Shown: in pieces, positions 33,780-44,315 of the stretch
Layout: each line of letters begins with the position of its first letter
How positions within the stretch are numbered: position 1 is the first letter of the stretch
Assembly: GCF_001866005.1 (NCBI RefSeq)
Contig: NZ_MLQR01000045.1
Location: 19,433 to 83,432 of the forward strand
From: Anaerobacillus alkalilacustris
GTDB lineage: Bacteria; Bacillota; Bacilli; Bacillales; Anaerobacillaceae
DNA length: 64,000 bases
Direction of reading: 5' to 3'
Program-made: the position numbers and the translations under genes
Notes under the pieces: generated by a model
What the model saw: only the letters and a program-made list of their open reading frames with translations
What the model was told of the DNA's origin: nothing
Databases searched by the model: none

Positions 33780-34955
33780 TTAAAATGCAAAAACATGATT
33801 TCCAATAATCGTCGATACAGTTCTACTCCTCACCCAAGTATCACTTGTCTTACTTGGATTATAAAAATATAATGAACCATTCGTAGGGTCTTCACCATTC
33901 AAAGCTCTTTTTGCCGCATCATAATTAGTGGAATTCGGTTGTGCCATATCTAGTGCCCCATTTCCAGCTGGGCTAAACTGAAAGTGTCCATGACTTCTTT
34001 CAAAAATTACTTCCTTCACATTATTTGGGAATTGATTACTTTTTACACGGTTTAAGATTACCGCTCCAACAGCAATTTGTCCGTTTAATGACTCCCCCCT
34101 AGCTTCGGCATAAATTATTCGTGCAAGCCATTCTAATTCTTCTTGATTACTATTATTTTTCACCTCTGTCGATGGAGCAGTCCTTACTTCAGAACTACTA
34201 GGAATAGTTAATACTTGTCCTACTTGTAAAAAATCCGACGTTAACTGATTCGTAATTTTGATTACTTCGACGGTAGTGCCATAAGTATTTGCAATTTTCC
34301 AAAGCGAATCACCAGCTACTACATGATGTGTTCCTACAGTTTGTTCAGGTTGTTGAATTGTTGATGAGTTATTAGTAGTTGGTATGGCTAACGTTTGGCC
34401 AATTCGTAAGAAATCTGTCGTTAAATTGTTATTGTTTTTTATGGCGGCAACTGTTGTGCCATTTCTTTTAGCTATGTGTGATAACGTGTCACCAGCAACA
34501 ACAACGTATGTACTATCTTGCATATTTCCAGATGGAATAATTAATGTTTGACCAACTCTAATAAAATCTGTTGTTAAATTATTTTGTAGTTTGATTGCAT
34601 TAACAGTTGTACCAAATCGTTGAGCTATTTCTGAGAGCGTATCTCCAGCCACTACTTGATACGTTGTAGAAATAGTTTGTTGTACACTTGCTGATGCTTC
34701 CGCTTTTGTTGAAGGACTAAAAAAACCAATAGTTGTAACTAATAATGCGCCAGCCATAACCTTTATAGCTTTTACTTTAAGATTAGGAAATTGTTTTTTA
34801 GTATAACGAACGGCCTCTTCTTCAATAGTTTGTTTATTAGCATGCTGTATGGATCCAAGTTCATCTGCAAACTCCATCATATTTTCATTTAGAAATAAAA
34901 TGATTTCTATCCCATTATTCGTTTTATTTAATCTATAATGAGTAAATGACTGCAT
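33780..34955 (-). CDS. LysM-containing SleB/CwlJ-type cell wall hydrolase
   Basis: 391 residues from the ATG at 34955 (GGAGTG site). Order: cytoplasmic domain 1-60 (MQSFTHYRLNKTNNG), one membrane segment 63-80, then three LysM modules at about 98-141, 148-190 and 208-251 (VVAGDTLSEIAQRFGTT and relatives), and a Hydrolase_2 domain from about 275 to the end (LARIIYAEARGES, GAVILNRV, GHFQFSP, GSLYFYNP). The catalytic glutamate is probably in YAEARGE. It is expected to cleave peptidoglycan in the vegetative wall or spore cortex. The inward-facing N-domain suggests a membrane-tethered enzyme rather than a secreted one. Confidence 0.88.
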   Translation of the reverse strand: MQSFTHYRLNKTNNGIEIILFLNENMMEFADELGSIQHANKQTIEEEAVRYTKKQFPNLKVKAIKVMAGALLVTTIGFFSPSTKAEASASVQQTISTTYQVVAGDTLSEIAQRFGTTVNAIKLQNNLTTDFIRVGQTLIIPSGNMQDSTYVVVAGDTLSHIAKRNGTTVAAIKNNNNLTTDFLRIGQTLAIPTTNNSSTIQQPEQTVGTHHVVAGDSLWKIANTYGTTVEVIKITNQLTSDFLQVGQVLTIPSSSEVRTAPSTEVKNNSNQEELEWLARIIYAEARGESLNGQIAVGAVILNRVKSNQFPNNVKEVIFERSHGHFQFSPAGNGALDMAQPNSTNYDAAKRALNGEDPTNGSLYFYNPSKTSDTWVRSRTVSTIIGNHVFAF

Positions 34956-35052
34956 ATACTTCACTCCTTTGCAGTTAATATCCCCAAGAAAATATTTTTT
35001 AGGAATTAAAAGCAAAGGAATTGTATCTTTTAAATTCAGATACTGAAATAAA

Positions 35053-35092
35053 TAAAAAATCCTACCTAAAATAGTAAATTTTAGGTAGGATT
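35053..35092 (-). terminator. Terminator of the 35.1 kb gene
   Basis: ATCCTACCTAAAA and TTTTAGGTAGGAT, 13-bp perfect stem with minus-strand T run. Confidence 0.88.
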
Positions 35093-35124
35093 AAATAGTT
35101 TTAACTAAACTGTTATAGTGCCCC

Positions 35125-35463
35125 TTAGTGTTCGTTTACAGAAGATTCCTCTTCTTCATTATTTGCGAAATCATACCAATCATCTAAAACTTTAGCATCA
35201 AGTACTTTCTTTTCAACATAATCAATTTGCTTTTTAGTAAATGAATCATCCCACTTTACATCAAGCTCTTTAGAAAGTTTAATAATAGTTAATAATTCTT
35301 GCCATGCCACATATCGCTTATACCAGAAAAATTGCGGATGTTCACTCATATATGGATATAAAGTATCAAATTCAGTATATTTACAATCGATGGTGCGTTC
35401 AAACTGGTTCTTAGCTTCTATAATTCTTTCTTGAAAAAATGCCTTAAGATCTACACTACTCAT
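35125..35463 (-). CDS. Hypothetical cytosolic protein, 112 aa
   Basis: Starts at the ATG at 35463 with GGAGGGG upstream. Helical, aromatic-rich and acidic (FDTLYPYMSEHPQFFWYKRYVAWQELL, then DVKWDDSFTKKQIDYVEKK). I do not recognise the family. Good ribosome site and strong terminator support it as a real single gene. Confidence 0.65.
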   Translation of the reverse strand: MSSVDLKAFFQERIIEAKNQFERTIDCKYTEFDTLYPYMSEHPQFFWYKRYVAWQELLTIIKLSKELDVKWDDSFTKKQIDYVEKKVLDAKVLDDWYDFANNEEEESSVNEH

Positions 35464-35648
35464 TTCTCTACTCCCCTCCAATATTTGAACTAGTACGTTT
35501 CTTTAATAGTATTAATAATCATAGTAACATCATCAAGTTTACCATAAATGTCTTCTTTTTTGCAGTAAATTCACTTGGGAATTTCAAGTAAGGTTTATAT
35601 CATTCACCAAATTGTTAAAATTATCCATAAACAAAATCATTATTCGTA

Positions 35649-37535
35649 CTATTCATTGCCCAAAAGTCGATTTTCTTTAAAGCGAAAAAGATCTCGATAA
35701 ATAATTTTATCAGAAAAATAAAGTTCCCATGCACCTCGTTCACGATTTGGTTCACAAAGCTCCAAAGGAATTTCTTCACCATTTTTATAATTTAAGCAGG
35801 TTTCATTTAGAAAAATATTTTCTTCAGTGACCACTGTTCCATTCCGTAATACCGCAAATCCCTCTCTGTCTTTTGAAAACAAATCATTACCGAACATCGT
35901 ATGGTCTCCTTCAGGGATGCCTAACAAATTTAACAATGTCGGCATGACATCAATTTGTCCTGAAATTGTATCAAGTACTTCCCCTTTAATTCCTGGAATG
36001 TGTATGATAAGAGGTACTCTGTTTAATTTTACTTCTTCATATAAATCAATCTCTTTATCTAAAAATCTAGCAAGTTGTTCGTAATGCGTATTGGCAATCC
36101 CGTAATGATCACCATACATAACTAGCATTGTATTTTCATAAAGACCTGCTTCTTTAAGCTTTTCAACCAAAACTCTTATCGCTTCATCTGTATATCGAAC
36201 AGTAGGAAAATATTGATTTAAGATAATACTTTCAGAATCAAACGGCTCAATGAATTGATCTTCTTCATCTAAGTGAAACGGAAAATGATTTGTTAATGTA
36301 ATAATTGTACTATAAAAAGGTTCTTGAAATTCTCTAATATAATTCATTGATTGTTCCACAAAATCTATATCTTTTAAACCCCAACCAACAGAATTTCTAA
36401 TTGAAATATTGTAATCACTAAAAGAAAAGTATTTGTCATATCCTAGATTCGGATACATAACATCACGATTGTAAAAAGTTTTATCATTGGCATGTAATAC
36501 CGAATTATAATACCCATAATGTGACAATGTTTCTGGCAAAGCCTGGTACTCATTTGTATCATGAGTTAAAAATACGGCTCCCCTCCCCAACGGATATAAA
36601 GAGTTATTAATTAAGAATTCCGCATCCGATGTTTTGCCTTGCCCTGTTTGATAATAAAAATTCTCAAAATAAAAGCTATCATCTATCAGTTCGTTTAAAA
36701 AAGGGGTAATTTCCTCACCATATAACGTATCTCCAATAACGAAACTTTCTACTGACTCTAACGATACAACGATCACATTCATATCTTTAGCAATTCCAAA
36801 CATATCAGGGTTTGGGGATACGTGATATTCATTTAAATGTTTTTCAATTCTTGACCAATCATCTTCATTAGAAAAGACAGGTTGTGCATTTGTCTGAGTA
36901 TGTACAAACATGTCATAAACATAAAAACTATAGAGCCCAATCGTTCTAACAAGCTGATCACGATTAAAAAAATGTGTTTTTTCTAGAACATTGCCAAGTG
37001 AGATCACAATCGTCATAATGATGATTGCTGTAAATACATATCCTTTTGTTTGTTGAAAAAATAATTTTTGAACAGTTAAACAATTTGTTTTTTTCATCAA
37101 TAGATACACAATTATAATTAAATCAAAAAAATAAATAATATCGTACCATTTAACCAAAGCAAAAATACTAGTGCTTAAATCCCCCATGTTTGCGCTCATT
37201 GAAAGCATTGGCAAAGTAATAATATCTGTAAATTCTCGATAGTAAACAACGTTTGCATATAAAATAATTGTCAACACACAATGTAAAAATAAATAATATC
37301 GATTTTGCCACTTTACATTAAGATACATTCCAAGGCCATATGTCATAATTAAAAAGCCTAATGTACTTCCTAGAAAAAATAGGACTTCAAATATTCTGGC
37401 AATATGCAGTTGGAATATCAGTGTAGAAACAACAAATGTTTTTAGCCAGGTAATCATAATAAAAAATAAAATAGATCTGTGATTATTATAAAATGTTTTT
37501 ATACTGCCTGCTTCTCCCAATAGTGAACACCCCAT
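35649..37535 (-). CDS. LtaS-type lipoteichoic acid synthase / sulfatase-fold transferase
   Basis: Up to 628 residues. Five membrane helices occupy about 20-210. The extracellular sulfatase-fold domain starts with MNVIVVSLESVESFVIG near 255; the threonine nucleophile is in TGQGKTSDAEF, and metal/substrate residues lie in YGDHYGIA and TLTNHFPFHL. LtaS enzymes polymerise glycerol phosphate from phosphatidylglycerol on the membrane outer face. The start is uncertain: ATG at 37535 has a weak site, while a TTG six codons later follows GGGGTG. Divergent from the VanW gene. Confidence 0.88.
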   Translation of the reverse strand: MGCSLLGEAGSIKTFYNNHRSILFFIMITWLKTFVVSTLIFQLHIARIFEVLFFLGSTLGFLIMTYGLGMYLNVKWQNRYYLFLHCVLTIILYANVVYYREFTDIITLPMLSMSANMGDLSTSIFALVKWYDIIYFFDLIIIVYLLMKKTNCLTVQKLFFQQTKGYVFTAIIIMTIVISLGNVLEKTHFFNRDQLVRTIGLYSFYVYDMFVHTQTNAQPVFSNEDDWSRIEKHLNEYHVSPNPDMFGIAKDMNVIVVSLESVESFVIGDTLYGEEITPFLNELIDDSFYFENFYYQTGQGKTSDAEFLINNSLYPLGRGAVFLTHDTNEYQALPETLSHYGYYNSVLHANDKTFYNRDVMYPNLGYDKYFSFSDYNISIRNSVGWGLKDIDFVEQSMNYIREFQEPFYSTIITLTNHFPFHLDEEDQFIEPFDSESIILNQYFPTVRYTDEAIRVLVEKLKEAGLYENTMLVMYGDHYGIANTHYEQLARFLDKEIDLYEEVKLNRVPLIIHIPGIKGEVLDTISGQIDVMPTLLNLLGIPEGDHTMFGNDLFSKDREGFAVLRNGTVVTEENIFLNETCLNYKNGEEIPLELCEPNRERGAWELYFSDKIIYRDLFRFKENRLLGNE

Positions 37536-37685
37536 ATAACTAGTATTAACCTATTTTAATATAATTGGGGTTGTTTTAACAAATAATTGCCATTTTCAAA
37601 TTGGAGTATTTTTTATAACTCAAATTTTTTAAGCGACTATTTTAAGATCTTCCTACTCATAATATACAGTAGGAGGATTTTAAAA

Positions 37686-38540
37686 ATGAGATTTTCATTA
37701 TTACTCGTATTTTTTGTTTTAGCGCAACTAACAAATGTAAATGAAGCTAGCCTTACCTTAATATTAAACGGTGAAACAATCGGAAACGTAAATAAAAGCG
37801 ATTTTTTTTCTAATTTAGGAGAACCGGTCATTGATATTGAAAAATCGAATGATTTTATCGAAAAATTAGATAAACAAATTTACTACAGTCCTATAAATGC
37901 TTATATTAATAAACAAGGAAAGATAATCGCAGAACAAATTGGTTACAAACTAGATCGGGAAAAATTTATACAGCTATTTTTTAACTATTTACTAGGCAAT
38001 TCTCCATCACAAATAGAAATACCTACGATTCCTCTTTATCCAAAAGTAGATAGTGAATTGCTAGCTAATATCCGTGTAAAACCAATTGGGCATTTTGTTA
38101 CATATTTTAATAAAAGAAACAAATCCCGTGCCCATAATATTAACCTTGCAGTTGAAGCAATAAATAATCATGTTGTATTTCCTGGTGAGTTATTTTCTTT
38201 TAATGAAGTTGTTGGAAAACGAACATATGAAAAAGGCTATTTACCAGGACCCGTCATCATTCGCGGGAGGGTTTTTCTAGATTTTGGTGGTGGCATCTGT
38301 CAAGTATCTTCTACATTATTTAATGCCGTTGATCGTGCTGGGGTAGAAATAGTTGAGCGTTACTCTCATAGTAAACGAGTACCTTATGTTCCACCCGGAC
38401 GTGATGCAACAGTAAGTTGGTACGGTCCTGACTTTTCTTTTAAAAATATTCACAACCAACCTATATTAATTTGTGCTCATATATATGGAAATATGGTAAG
38501 CATAAATATTTACTCTTCTGAAGTCATTAACTACAATTAG
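37686..38540 (+). CDS. VanW-family secreted protein
   Basis: 284 residues from the ATG at 37686 (AGGAGG site). Signal peptide 1-20 (RFSLLLVFFVLAQLTNVNEA), then a peptidoglycan-binding-like region (about 20-130) and a VanW domain (about 135-275) with HNINLAVEAINNHVVFPGELFSFNEVVG, DFGGGICQVSSTLFNA and VPPGRDATVSW. VanW has no proven activity; relatives are linked to the cell wall or sporulation. No vancomycin-resistance genes are near. Confidence 0.88.
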   Translation: MRFSLLLVFFVLAQLTNVNEASLTLILNGETIGNVNKSDFFSNLGEPVIDIEKSNDFIEKLDKQIYYSPINAYINKQGKIIAEQIGYKLDREKFIQLFFNYLLGNSPSQIEIPTIPLYPKVDSELLANIRVKPIGHFVTYFNKRNKSRAHNINLAVEAINNHVVFPGELFSFNEVVGKRTYEKGYLPGPVIIRGRVFLDFGGGICQVSSTLFNAVDRAGVEIVERYSHSKRVPYVPPGRDATVSWYGPDFSFKNIHNQPILICAHIYGNMVSINIYSSEVINYN

Positions 38541-38546
38541 AATATT

Positions 38547-38581
38547 TACTGAGCTTAAGAAAATAATTCTTAAGCTCAGTT
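38547..38581. terminator. Bidirectional terminator between VanW and aldo/keto reductase genes
   Basis: ACTGAGCTTAAGAA and TTCTTAAGCTCAGT, 14-bp perfect stem, 5-base loop, between two convergent genes. Confidence 0.88.
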
Positions 38582-38591
38582 TCAATTGAAA

Positions 38592-39536
38592 CTAAAGTAA
38601 AATTTCTTCGATTTGATTTACTATATTCTCTGTCAATGAAACATTAACCGCTTTCACATTCTCTTCTATTTGACTTGGTCTACTAGCACCAATTAAGGCA
38701 CTCGCTATGTTAGGTTGGCGCAAAACCCAAGCTAACGCTAGTGAAGGTAATGAAATATCTAGTTCCTTGGCAACTTGCTCTAATTTTTCAACTTTTGAAA
38801 GTGTATTTTCGTTTAGCGTGTCTTGCATATAATTATTTATAGCATTATTTGCTGCTCGACTGCTTTCTGGAACTTGGCCTGCTTTATATTTACCTGTAAG
38901 GACACCTTGGGCTAATGGAGAGAAGACAACTTGACCGACACCATTTTTTTCACTTACAGGTATAACTTCTTTTTCAATATCGCGCTTAAACATATTGTAT
39001 TGAGGTTGATTCACCACAATGCGATCCAACAAGCGTCTATCTGCAATCTTAATGGCTTCCTCAATTTGCGCTGCACTCCATTCACTTACTCCCGCATACA
39101 AAACTTTACCTTGACGAATTAAATCATCAATCACACGTAACGTTTCCTCTACCGGAGTTTCAACGTCATAGCGATGGCAATAAAAAATATCGACATAATC
39201 TAAGTTCATTCTTTTCAAGCTAGCATGCAATTGTTCCATGATATGTTTACGTGATAAACCGCTATCATTTGGTCTGTCGCCCATTGGGAAAAAAGCTTTT
39301 GTCGTAATCACATATGACTCACGGCGATATTCCTTAAGAGCCTGGGCCATGACACGTTCACCTTCACCTTGCTCATACACATTTGCAGAATCGAAGAAAT
39401 TGATTCCTAACTCATATGCTTTATGTATTGTCTTTTCTGCAAGATTCTCATCCACTGATTTGCCATACGTTAACCAGCTACCTAAGCTAATTTCACTAAC
39501 TTTTAAGCCAGTGTTACCTAATCGTCTATATTTCAT
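38592..39536 (-). CDS. Aldo/keto reductase (KCNAB-type)
   Basis: 314 residues. The catalytic tetrad is visible: Asp in NFFDSANVYEQGEGE near 50 and Tyr 55, Lys in VITTKAFFP near 81 and His in IFYCHRYD near 120. The later NADPH-binding text is ALIGASRPSQIEENV. The opening YRRLGNTGLKVSEISLGSW is that of the KCNAB/YhdN-like group. Start at 39536 with GGGGGA 8 bases upstream. Substrate unknown. Confidence 0.88.
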   Translation of the reverse strand: MKYRRLGNTGLKVSEISLGSWLTYGKSVDENLAEKTIHKAYELGINFFDSANVYEQGEGERVMAQALKEYRRESYVITTKAFFPMGDRPNDSGLSRKHIMEQLHASLKRMNLDYVDIFYCHRYDVETPVEETLRVIDDLIRQGKVLYAGVSEWSAAQIEEAIKIADRRLLDRIVVNQPQYNMFKRDIEKEVIPVSEKNGVGQVVFSPLAQGVLTGKYKAGQVPESSRAANNAINNYMQDTLNENTLSKVEKLEQVAKELDISLPSLALAWVLRQPNIASALIGASRPSQIEENVKAVNVSLTENIVNQIEEILL

Positions 39537-39634
39537 CTTCAATTCCCCCTAACATGATTATGCGGTACCGTTTACATTTTACTAAAAAACTCTAAAACAA
39601 TATAGTATTTTTTACTAAAATTTCGTTAAATTAC

Positions 39635-39676
39635 AAAAAAAAACATGAAACTCAAATTGAGTACATGTCTTTTTCG
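39635..39676 (-). terminator. Terminator of htpG
   Basis: ACATG-ACTCA and TGAGT-CATGT arms with T runs in both directions. Confidence 0.75.
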
Positions 39677-39744
39677 TAAAAAACTTTTAGTTCTAATTTT
39701 TGCAAGTTTTGAGAAATGTAATGCGCTATTTAAATTTCGTCGCT

Positions 39745-41625
39745 TTAAACCATGACTTTACAAATATCGTTCGTAAAATCTACTGGATCTTCAATTGGTA
39801 AGCCTTCAATGAGTAAGGCTTGGTTATATAGTAAATTTGTAAATAAACTTAGTTTTTCTTTATCATTATCAAATGCAACTTTTAATGATTGGAAAACTTC
39901 GTGGTTACTGTTAATTTCTAATACTTTATCGGCTTTAATATTTTGGTTTTCTGGCATTGCACTTAAGATTTTCTCCATTTCAATCGTTACTTCGCCATCT
40001 GTAGATAAACAAACTGGATGAGTTTTTAATCTTTTAGAGATACGAACATCCTTCACTTTACTTGAAAGGATATTTTTCATATACTCTAACAATTCTCTGT
40101 TCTCTGATTGCTCGTTATCTTTCTGTGTTTGAGTATCTTCTTCGTCGATACCTAAATCTCCACTTGATACAGATTTAAATTCTTTTTCTTTATAGTTCAT
40201 CAACATTTTGATTGCAAATTCATCAATATCATCGGTAAAATATAAAATTTCATAACCTTTTTCTCCGACAATCTCTGTTTGTGGTAGTTTTTCAATTCTT
40301 TCATTCGATTCACCAGACGCATAATAAATATATTTTTGATCTTCAGGCATTCTTGAAACATACTCATCTAACGTAACTAGTTTCTTCTCTTTTGATGAAT
40401 AGAACATTAATAAATCTTTTAAGTCTTCTTTATTTGCTCCAAAGTCATTATAAACCCCGAACTTCAACTGACGACCAAAGGAGTTATAAAACTTTTCATA
40501 CTTTTCACGTTCATCTTTTAAAAGGTTTTGTAATTGACTCTTAATTTTATTCTTAATATTTTTGGCAATAAGCTTTAGTTGGCGATCGTGTTGTAAAATC
40601 TCTCTTGAAATATTTAAGGATAAATCTTCAGAATCAACCATACCTTTTACAAAGCTAAAGTAGTCTGGTAGTAAATCTGAGCACTTGTTCATGATGAGTA
40701 CTCCATTTGAATATAATTCTAATCCCTTTTCATATTCCTTTGAATAATAGTCGAACGGAATATTTTCTGGAATAAATAAAATCGCATTATATCTAACTGC
40801 TCCATCAACATTTAGGTGAAGATGTGTTAATGGCTTATCATAACCGTAGTGCTTTTCTGTATAGAAGTTTTCATAATCTTCAGTTGTCAATTCATTTTTG
40901 TTTTTTCTCCAAATCGGAACCATACTGTTAATAATTTGCTCTTCTTGAAACTCCTCAAATTCCGTCTCGCTACCTTCTTTTGGTTTACTAGTTGTAACAT
41001 CCATTTTAATTGGGTATCGAATGAAATCAGAATACTTTTTAATAATCCCTCTCAAACGATACTCTTCAAGATATTCATCAAATGTTTCTTCTTCTGTATT
41101 TTCTTTAATTTTAAGGGTGATTTCAGTACCCACAGAATCTTTCTCAACTGGCTCAATCGTATAGCCTTCAGCACCTTCAGATTCCCATTTATAAGCTTCA
41201 TTACTGCCAACTGCTCTACTTACAACTGTCACTTTGTCTGCAACCATAAACGCTGAATAAAAACCAACACCGAATTGACCGATAATATCGTGACCATCTT
41301 TTGCTTCGTTTTCTTTTTTAAAAGTAAGAGAACCACTTTTAGCAATAATTCCAAGGTTATTCTCAAGATCTTCTTTTGTCATTCCAATTCCTGTATCAGT
41401 GATTGTTAAAATTCTATTTTCTTTATCAGCAGATACTTTTATGTAATAATTATCTTTTTCAAAACTTATTGAATCGTCAGTTAATGCTTTATAGTACATT
41501 TTATCAATCGCATCGCTTGAGTTTGAAATTAACTCCCTTAGAAAAATTTCCTTTTGAGAATAAATAGAGTTAACCATCATCTCTAATAACCTTTTAGATT
41601 CAGCTTTAAATTCTTTTTTTACCAT
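39745..41625 (-). CDS. htpG: Chaperone HtpG (Hsp90)
   Basis: 626 residues from the ATG at 41625 (AGGGGAG site). The GHKL ATPase domain shows [12 protein letters not shown] near 33, the adenine-site [10 protein letters not shown] near 82 and [17 protein letters not shown] near 120; the middle domain has [15 protein letters not shown] and [10 protein letters not shown] 14-codon upstream extension is open but begins beside the operator and lacks a ribosome site. It is cytosolic and stress-inducible; the promoter carries a CIRCE element. Confidence 0.96.
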   Translation of the reverse strand: MVKKEFKAESKRLLEMMVNSIYSQKEIFLRELISNSSDAIDKMYYKALTDDSISFEKDNYYIKVSADKENRILTITDTGIGMTKEDLENNLGIIAKSGSLTFKKENEAKDGHDIIGQFGVGFYSAFMVADKVTVVSRAVGSNEAYKWESEGAEGYTIEPVEKDSVGTEITLKIKENTEEETFDEYLEEYRLRGIIKKYSDFIRYPIKMDVTTSKPKEGSETEFEEFQEEQIINSMVPIWRKNKNELTTEDYENFYTEKHYGYDKPLTHLHLNVDGAVRYNAILFIPENIPFDYYSKEYEKGLELYSNGVLIMNKCSDLLPDYFSFVKGMVDSEDLSLNISREILQHDRQLKLIAKNIKNKIKSQLQNLLKDEREKYEKFYNSFGRQLKFGVYNDFGANKEDLKDLLMFYSSKEKKLVTLDEYVSRMPEDQKYIYYASGESNERIEKLPQTEIVGEKGYEILYFTDDIDEFAIKMLMNYKEKEFKSVSSGDLGIDEEDTQTQKDNEQSENRELLEYMKNILSSKVKDVRISKRLKTHPVCLSTDGEVTIEMEKILSAMPENQNIKADKVLEINSNHEVFQSLKVAFDNDKEKLSLFTNLLYNQALLIEGLPIEDPVDFTNDICKVMV

Positions 41626-41667
41626 GAAACTTTCTCCCCTTTCAATAGTACAAAAATATTTTTTCAT

Positions 41668-41694
41668 TTACCACTCAAGCAAACCGAGTGCTAA
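41668..41694 (-). promoter_or_regulatory. CIRCE element (HrcA operator) of htpG
   Basis: On the minus strand, TTAGCACTC then nine bases then GAGTGGTAA: one mismatch from the CIRCE consensus TTAGCACTC-N9-GAGTGCTAA. It lies 43 bases before the htpG ATG and just downstream of the -10. Confidence 0.9.
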
Positions 41695-41704
41695 CTCTCT
41701 TTTT

Positions 41705-41733
41705 TATTTACCATATATTAAAATTCATGTCAA
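41705..41733 (-). promoter_or_regulatory. Sigma-A promoter of htpG
   Basis: TTGACA (41728-41733) and TAAATA (41705-41710) with a 17-base spacer; the CIRCE follows immediately. Confidence 0.75.
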
Positions 41734-41796
41734 CAAAAAGCCATGCATTTTAAAGTTATTCTACACATATATCTAGAACGTTTTTACTCCAATAGC

Positions 41797-42120
41797 ACGA
41801 AAAGCGCAAGCGCCTTGGTCACGAGCAGCTGCTCCTGTGCCACTCCGTTTGCTCAAAAGCAAAGCCGCTTCGTAGTAAGCTTCCTCGAAGCAGTGTTTTG
41901 TGCGACGAGTAACCGCAGGAGCAATTGTTTTCCGTGCGACGAGTAACCGCAGGAGCAATTGTTTTCCGTGCGACGAGTAACCGCAGGAGCAAAGCTGCAT
42001 GAAGCTATTCAGAGACGTTATTCATGTAGTTATTGAAGTCAGTAGCTTGACTGAAGTGACCGAGATCGTAGGCTGCTTGCGCTAGACAGTTTTTAAGTTA
42101 GTAACTTATAAATTCTGATA
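41797..42120 (+). repeat. Dispersed repeat family 1, long copy with 3 tandem units
   Basis: Starts ACGAAAAGCGCAAGCGCC, ends GCTAGACAGTTTTTAAG plus the flank TTATAAATTCTGATAC. Three 34-bp units begin at 41900, 41934 and 41968 (GTGCGACGAGTAACC...; the last is cut at AGGAGCAAAGC). Confidence 0.85.
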
Positions 42121-42127
42121 CTGAAAT

Positions 42128-42187
42128 AAATCTGAACTTCTTCAATCAGTGGGGTTTATTCAACAGCCCCACTGATTGAAGTTCAGG
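42128..42187 (-). terminator. Long hairpin terminator of clpE
   Basis: CTGAACTTC-TTCAATCAGTGGGG and CCCCACTGATTGAA-GTTCAG pair over more than 20 bp around a 12-base loop, directly at the clpE stop codon. Confidence 0.8.
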
Positions 42188-42188
42188 G

Positions 42189-44298
42189 TTATATAGTTTT
42201 AACTTTAATTTCATCTTTTTCCATGTAAACATGAATAGTTTTGACAAATTCGTTATCTAATAGTAGCGCAGTAATTTGATCTTCGATTTGTTCTTGAATT
42301 TTACGACGTAATGGACGTGCTCCAAAAGTTGGGCAATATCCAAGTTCAGCAATTTTTGCTTTTGTTTCTTCCGTGAATTCAATAGAAATACCTTGCTCAG
42401 TAAGAGTTTCTTCTAATTCAACTAACATTAAGTTAACAATTTTTATTAAGTCTTCCTTCTTAAGAGTGTTAAACTCAATAATTGAATCAAAACGATTTAA
42501 GAACTCTGGTTTGAAGTAGTTTCCTAACTTATCTAGTACTGTTGAATGCCGATCTTCTTCAGTACCACCAAACCCGATCGAAGCAACCTTCTTATCGGTT
42601 ACACCCGCATTGGATGTCATAATAATGACTGTCTCATTAAAGTTAACTACTCTCCCTTGACTATCCGTCAGACGTCCATCTTCCATAATTTGAAGAAATA
42701 TATTCATAACATCCGGGTGTGCTTTTTCAATTTCATCTAAAAGTATAATTGAATATGGGTTTCGACGTACTCGTTCAGTTAATTGACCAGCTTCATCATG
42801 ACCGACATACCCCGGGGGTGAGCCGATCAGTTTTGATACCGAATGCTTTTCCATATATTCACTCATATCAAGACGAATCATCGCATCCTTTTTGCCGAAT
42901 AGTTCAAGTGCTAATGTTCTCGTAAGCTCTGTCTTACCAGTACCTGTTTGACCAACGAACAAAAATGATGCTGTTGGACGTGTTTTGGCTTTCAAGCCAG
43001 CACGAGCCCTTAATATCGCATTGGCTACTTTAGTAACAGCTTTTTCATGGCCAATGACTTTTTCAGCAAGTCTTTTCGGTAGATTCTTCATTTTCGCTTG
43101 TTCAGATTTTTCTAGTTTTTTGACAGGAATGCCTGTACGTTTTTCAATAATATCTTGAATGTGTTCAATAGTTACATTAACTACTTGCTCAGATGGTTTA
43201 TCTAGGAGTTTTTCTTCCAATTGTAGTTCTTCATCACGAAGTAATGCAGCTTTTTCGTAATTTTCTTCAGCTGTTGCAAGCTCCTTCTCATAGATAACTT
43301 TCTCAAGACGTTTCTCTAGTTCACTAGTATTTGAATTTGAGTGCACTAAATTTAATTTTGAACCAACCTCATCCAAAACATCGATAGCCTTATCTGGTAA
43401 AAAACGTTCTTGAATATATCGATTAGAAAGTGTCACACATGCTTTTAACACTTCATCAGAGTACTTAACACCATGGTAATTTTCATACGTTGGTCGGATC
43501 CCCTTTAATATGGTTAAAGCTTCATCTACTGAAGGTTCCTTCACCATTACAGGTTGGAAACGACGTTCAAGAGTTGGGTTTTTCTCGATTAATCTATACT
43601 CTTTTAACGTTGTTGCACCAATAACTTGAATATTGCCTCGTGCTAGCGCAGTTTTCAAGATATTTCCTGCATCCATCGAACCTTCAGAAGTTCCACCTGC
43701 TCCTACCATCATGTGTATTTCATCAATAAATAGAATAAGGTTTTCGTTAGTTTCTAATTCAGTAACTAACTGCTTCATTTTTTCTTCAAACTGGCCACGG
43801 TAACTAGTACCAGCAATGAGAGAGCTAATATCCAAAACATAAACTTCTTTATTTTTAAGTTTCATAGGTACTTTTCCTTCAGCAATTTTTAAGGCTAGAC
43901 CTTCTACAATCGCTGTTTTACCTACACCTGCTTCACCAACTAAAACAGGATTGTTCTTTGAGCGACGATTTAATACTTCTATAACACGTTCGATTTCTTT
44001 TTCTCTACCAATTACTGCATCAATTCGACCTTGTTTTGCTTCATTTGTTAAATTTCGTCCGTGTTGATTTAAGAAATTATTAGCATGTACTTCTTTTATT
44101 TTGCTTTACAATTTTTTGGGGGCTATTTTCAAAAAATGATTGAAAATAGCCATTAAAATGATTATGAAAGGAATTGAATCCTGACAATTTTACAGAATGA
44201 TAACACTGTGAACACAAGTCTATTTTCCGTTTTTCCTGATTTATTTGTAAATTTAATTTAACAACTGCTTTATTGGTTTGACATTTATTACATATCAT
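42189..44298 (-). pseudogene. clpE: ClpE ATPase gene with one frameshift
   Basis: Read with one base removed, the region encodes a ClpE of about 702 residues, close to the B. subtilis length. Part 1 (44298 to about 44110): N-terminal zinc finger MICNKCQTNKA...CSQCYHS and a linker. Part 2: HANNFLNQHGRNLTNEAKQG, AAA1 Walker A GEAGVGKTA, Walker B LFIDEIHMM, a UVR-like middle, AAA2 Walker A GQTGTGKTE, LLDEIEKAHPD and the C-terminal FGARPLRRKI. The shift falls in A-rich sequence near 44090-44110, where deleting one A of CAAAAT restores the frame. The unshifted frame stops after RSTC. Regulation by CtsR is clear. If the shift is real, only the zinc-finger fragment or an internally started AAA protein lacking AAA1 Walker A could be made. 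Confidence 0.9.
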
Positions 44299-44315
44299 TT
44301 AACTCAATCCTCCTA

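Noticed and set aside
37686..38540. Vancomycin resistance from VanW
   Set aside because: No vanHAX/vanRS; VanW-domain proteins are common in spore formers without resistance.
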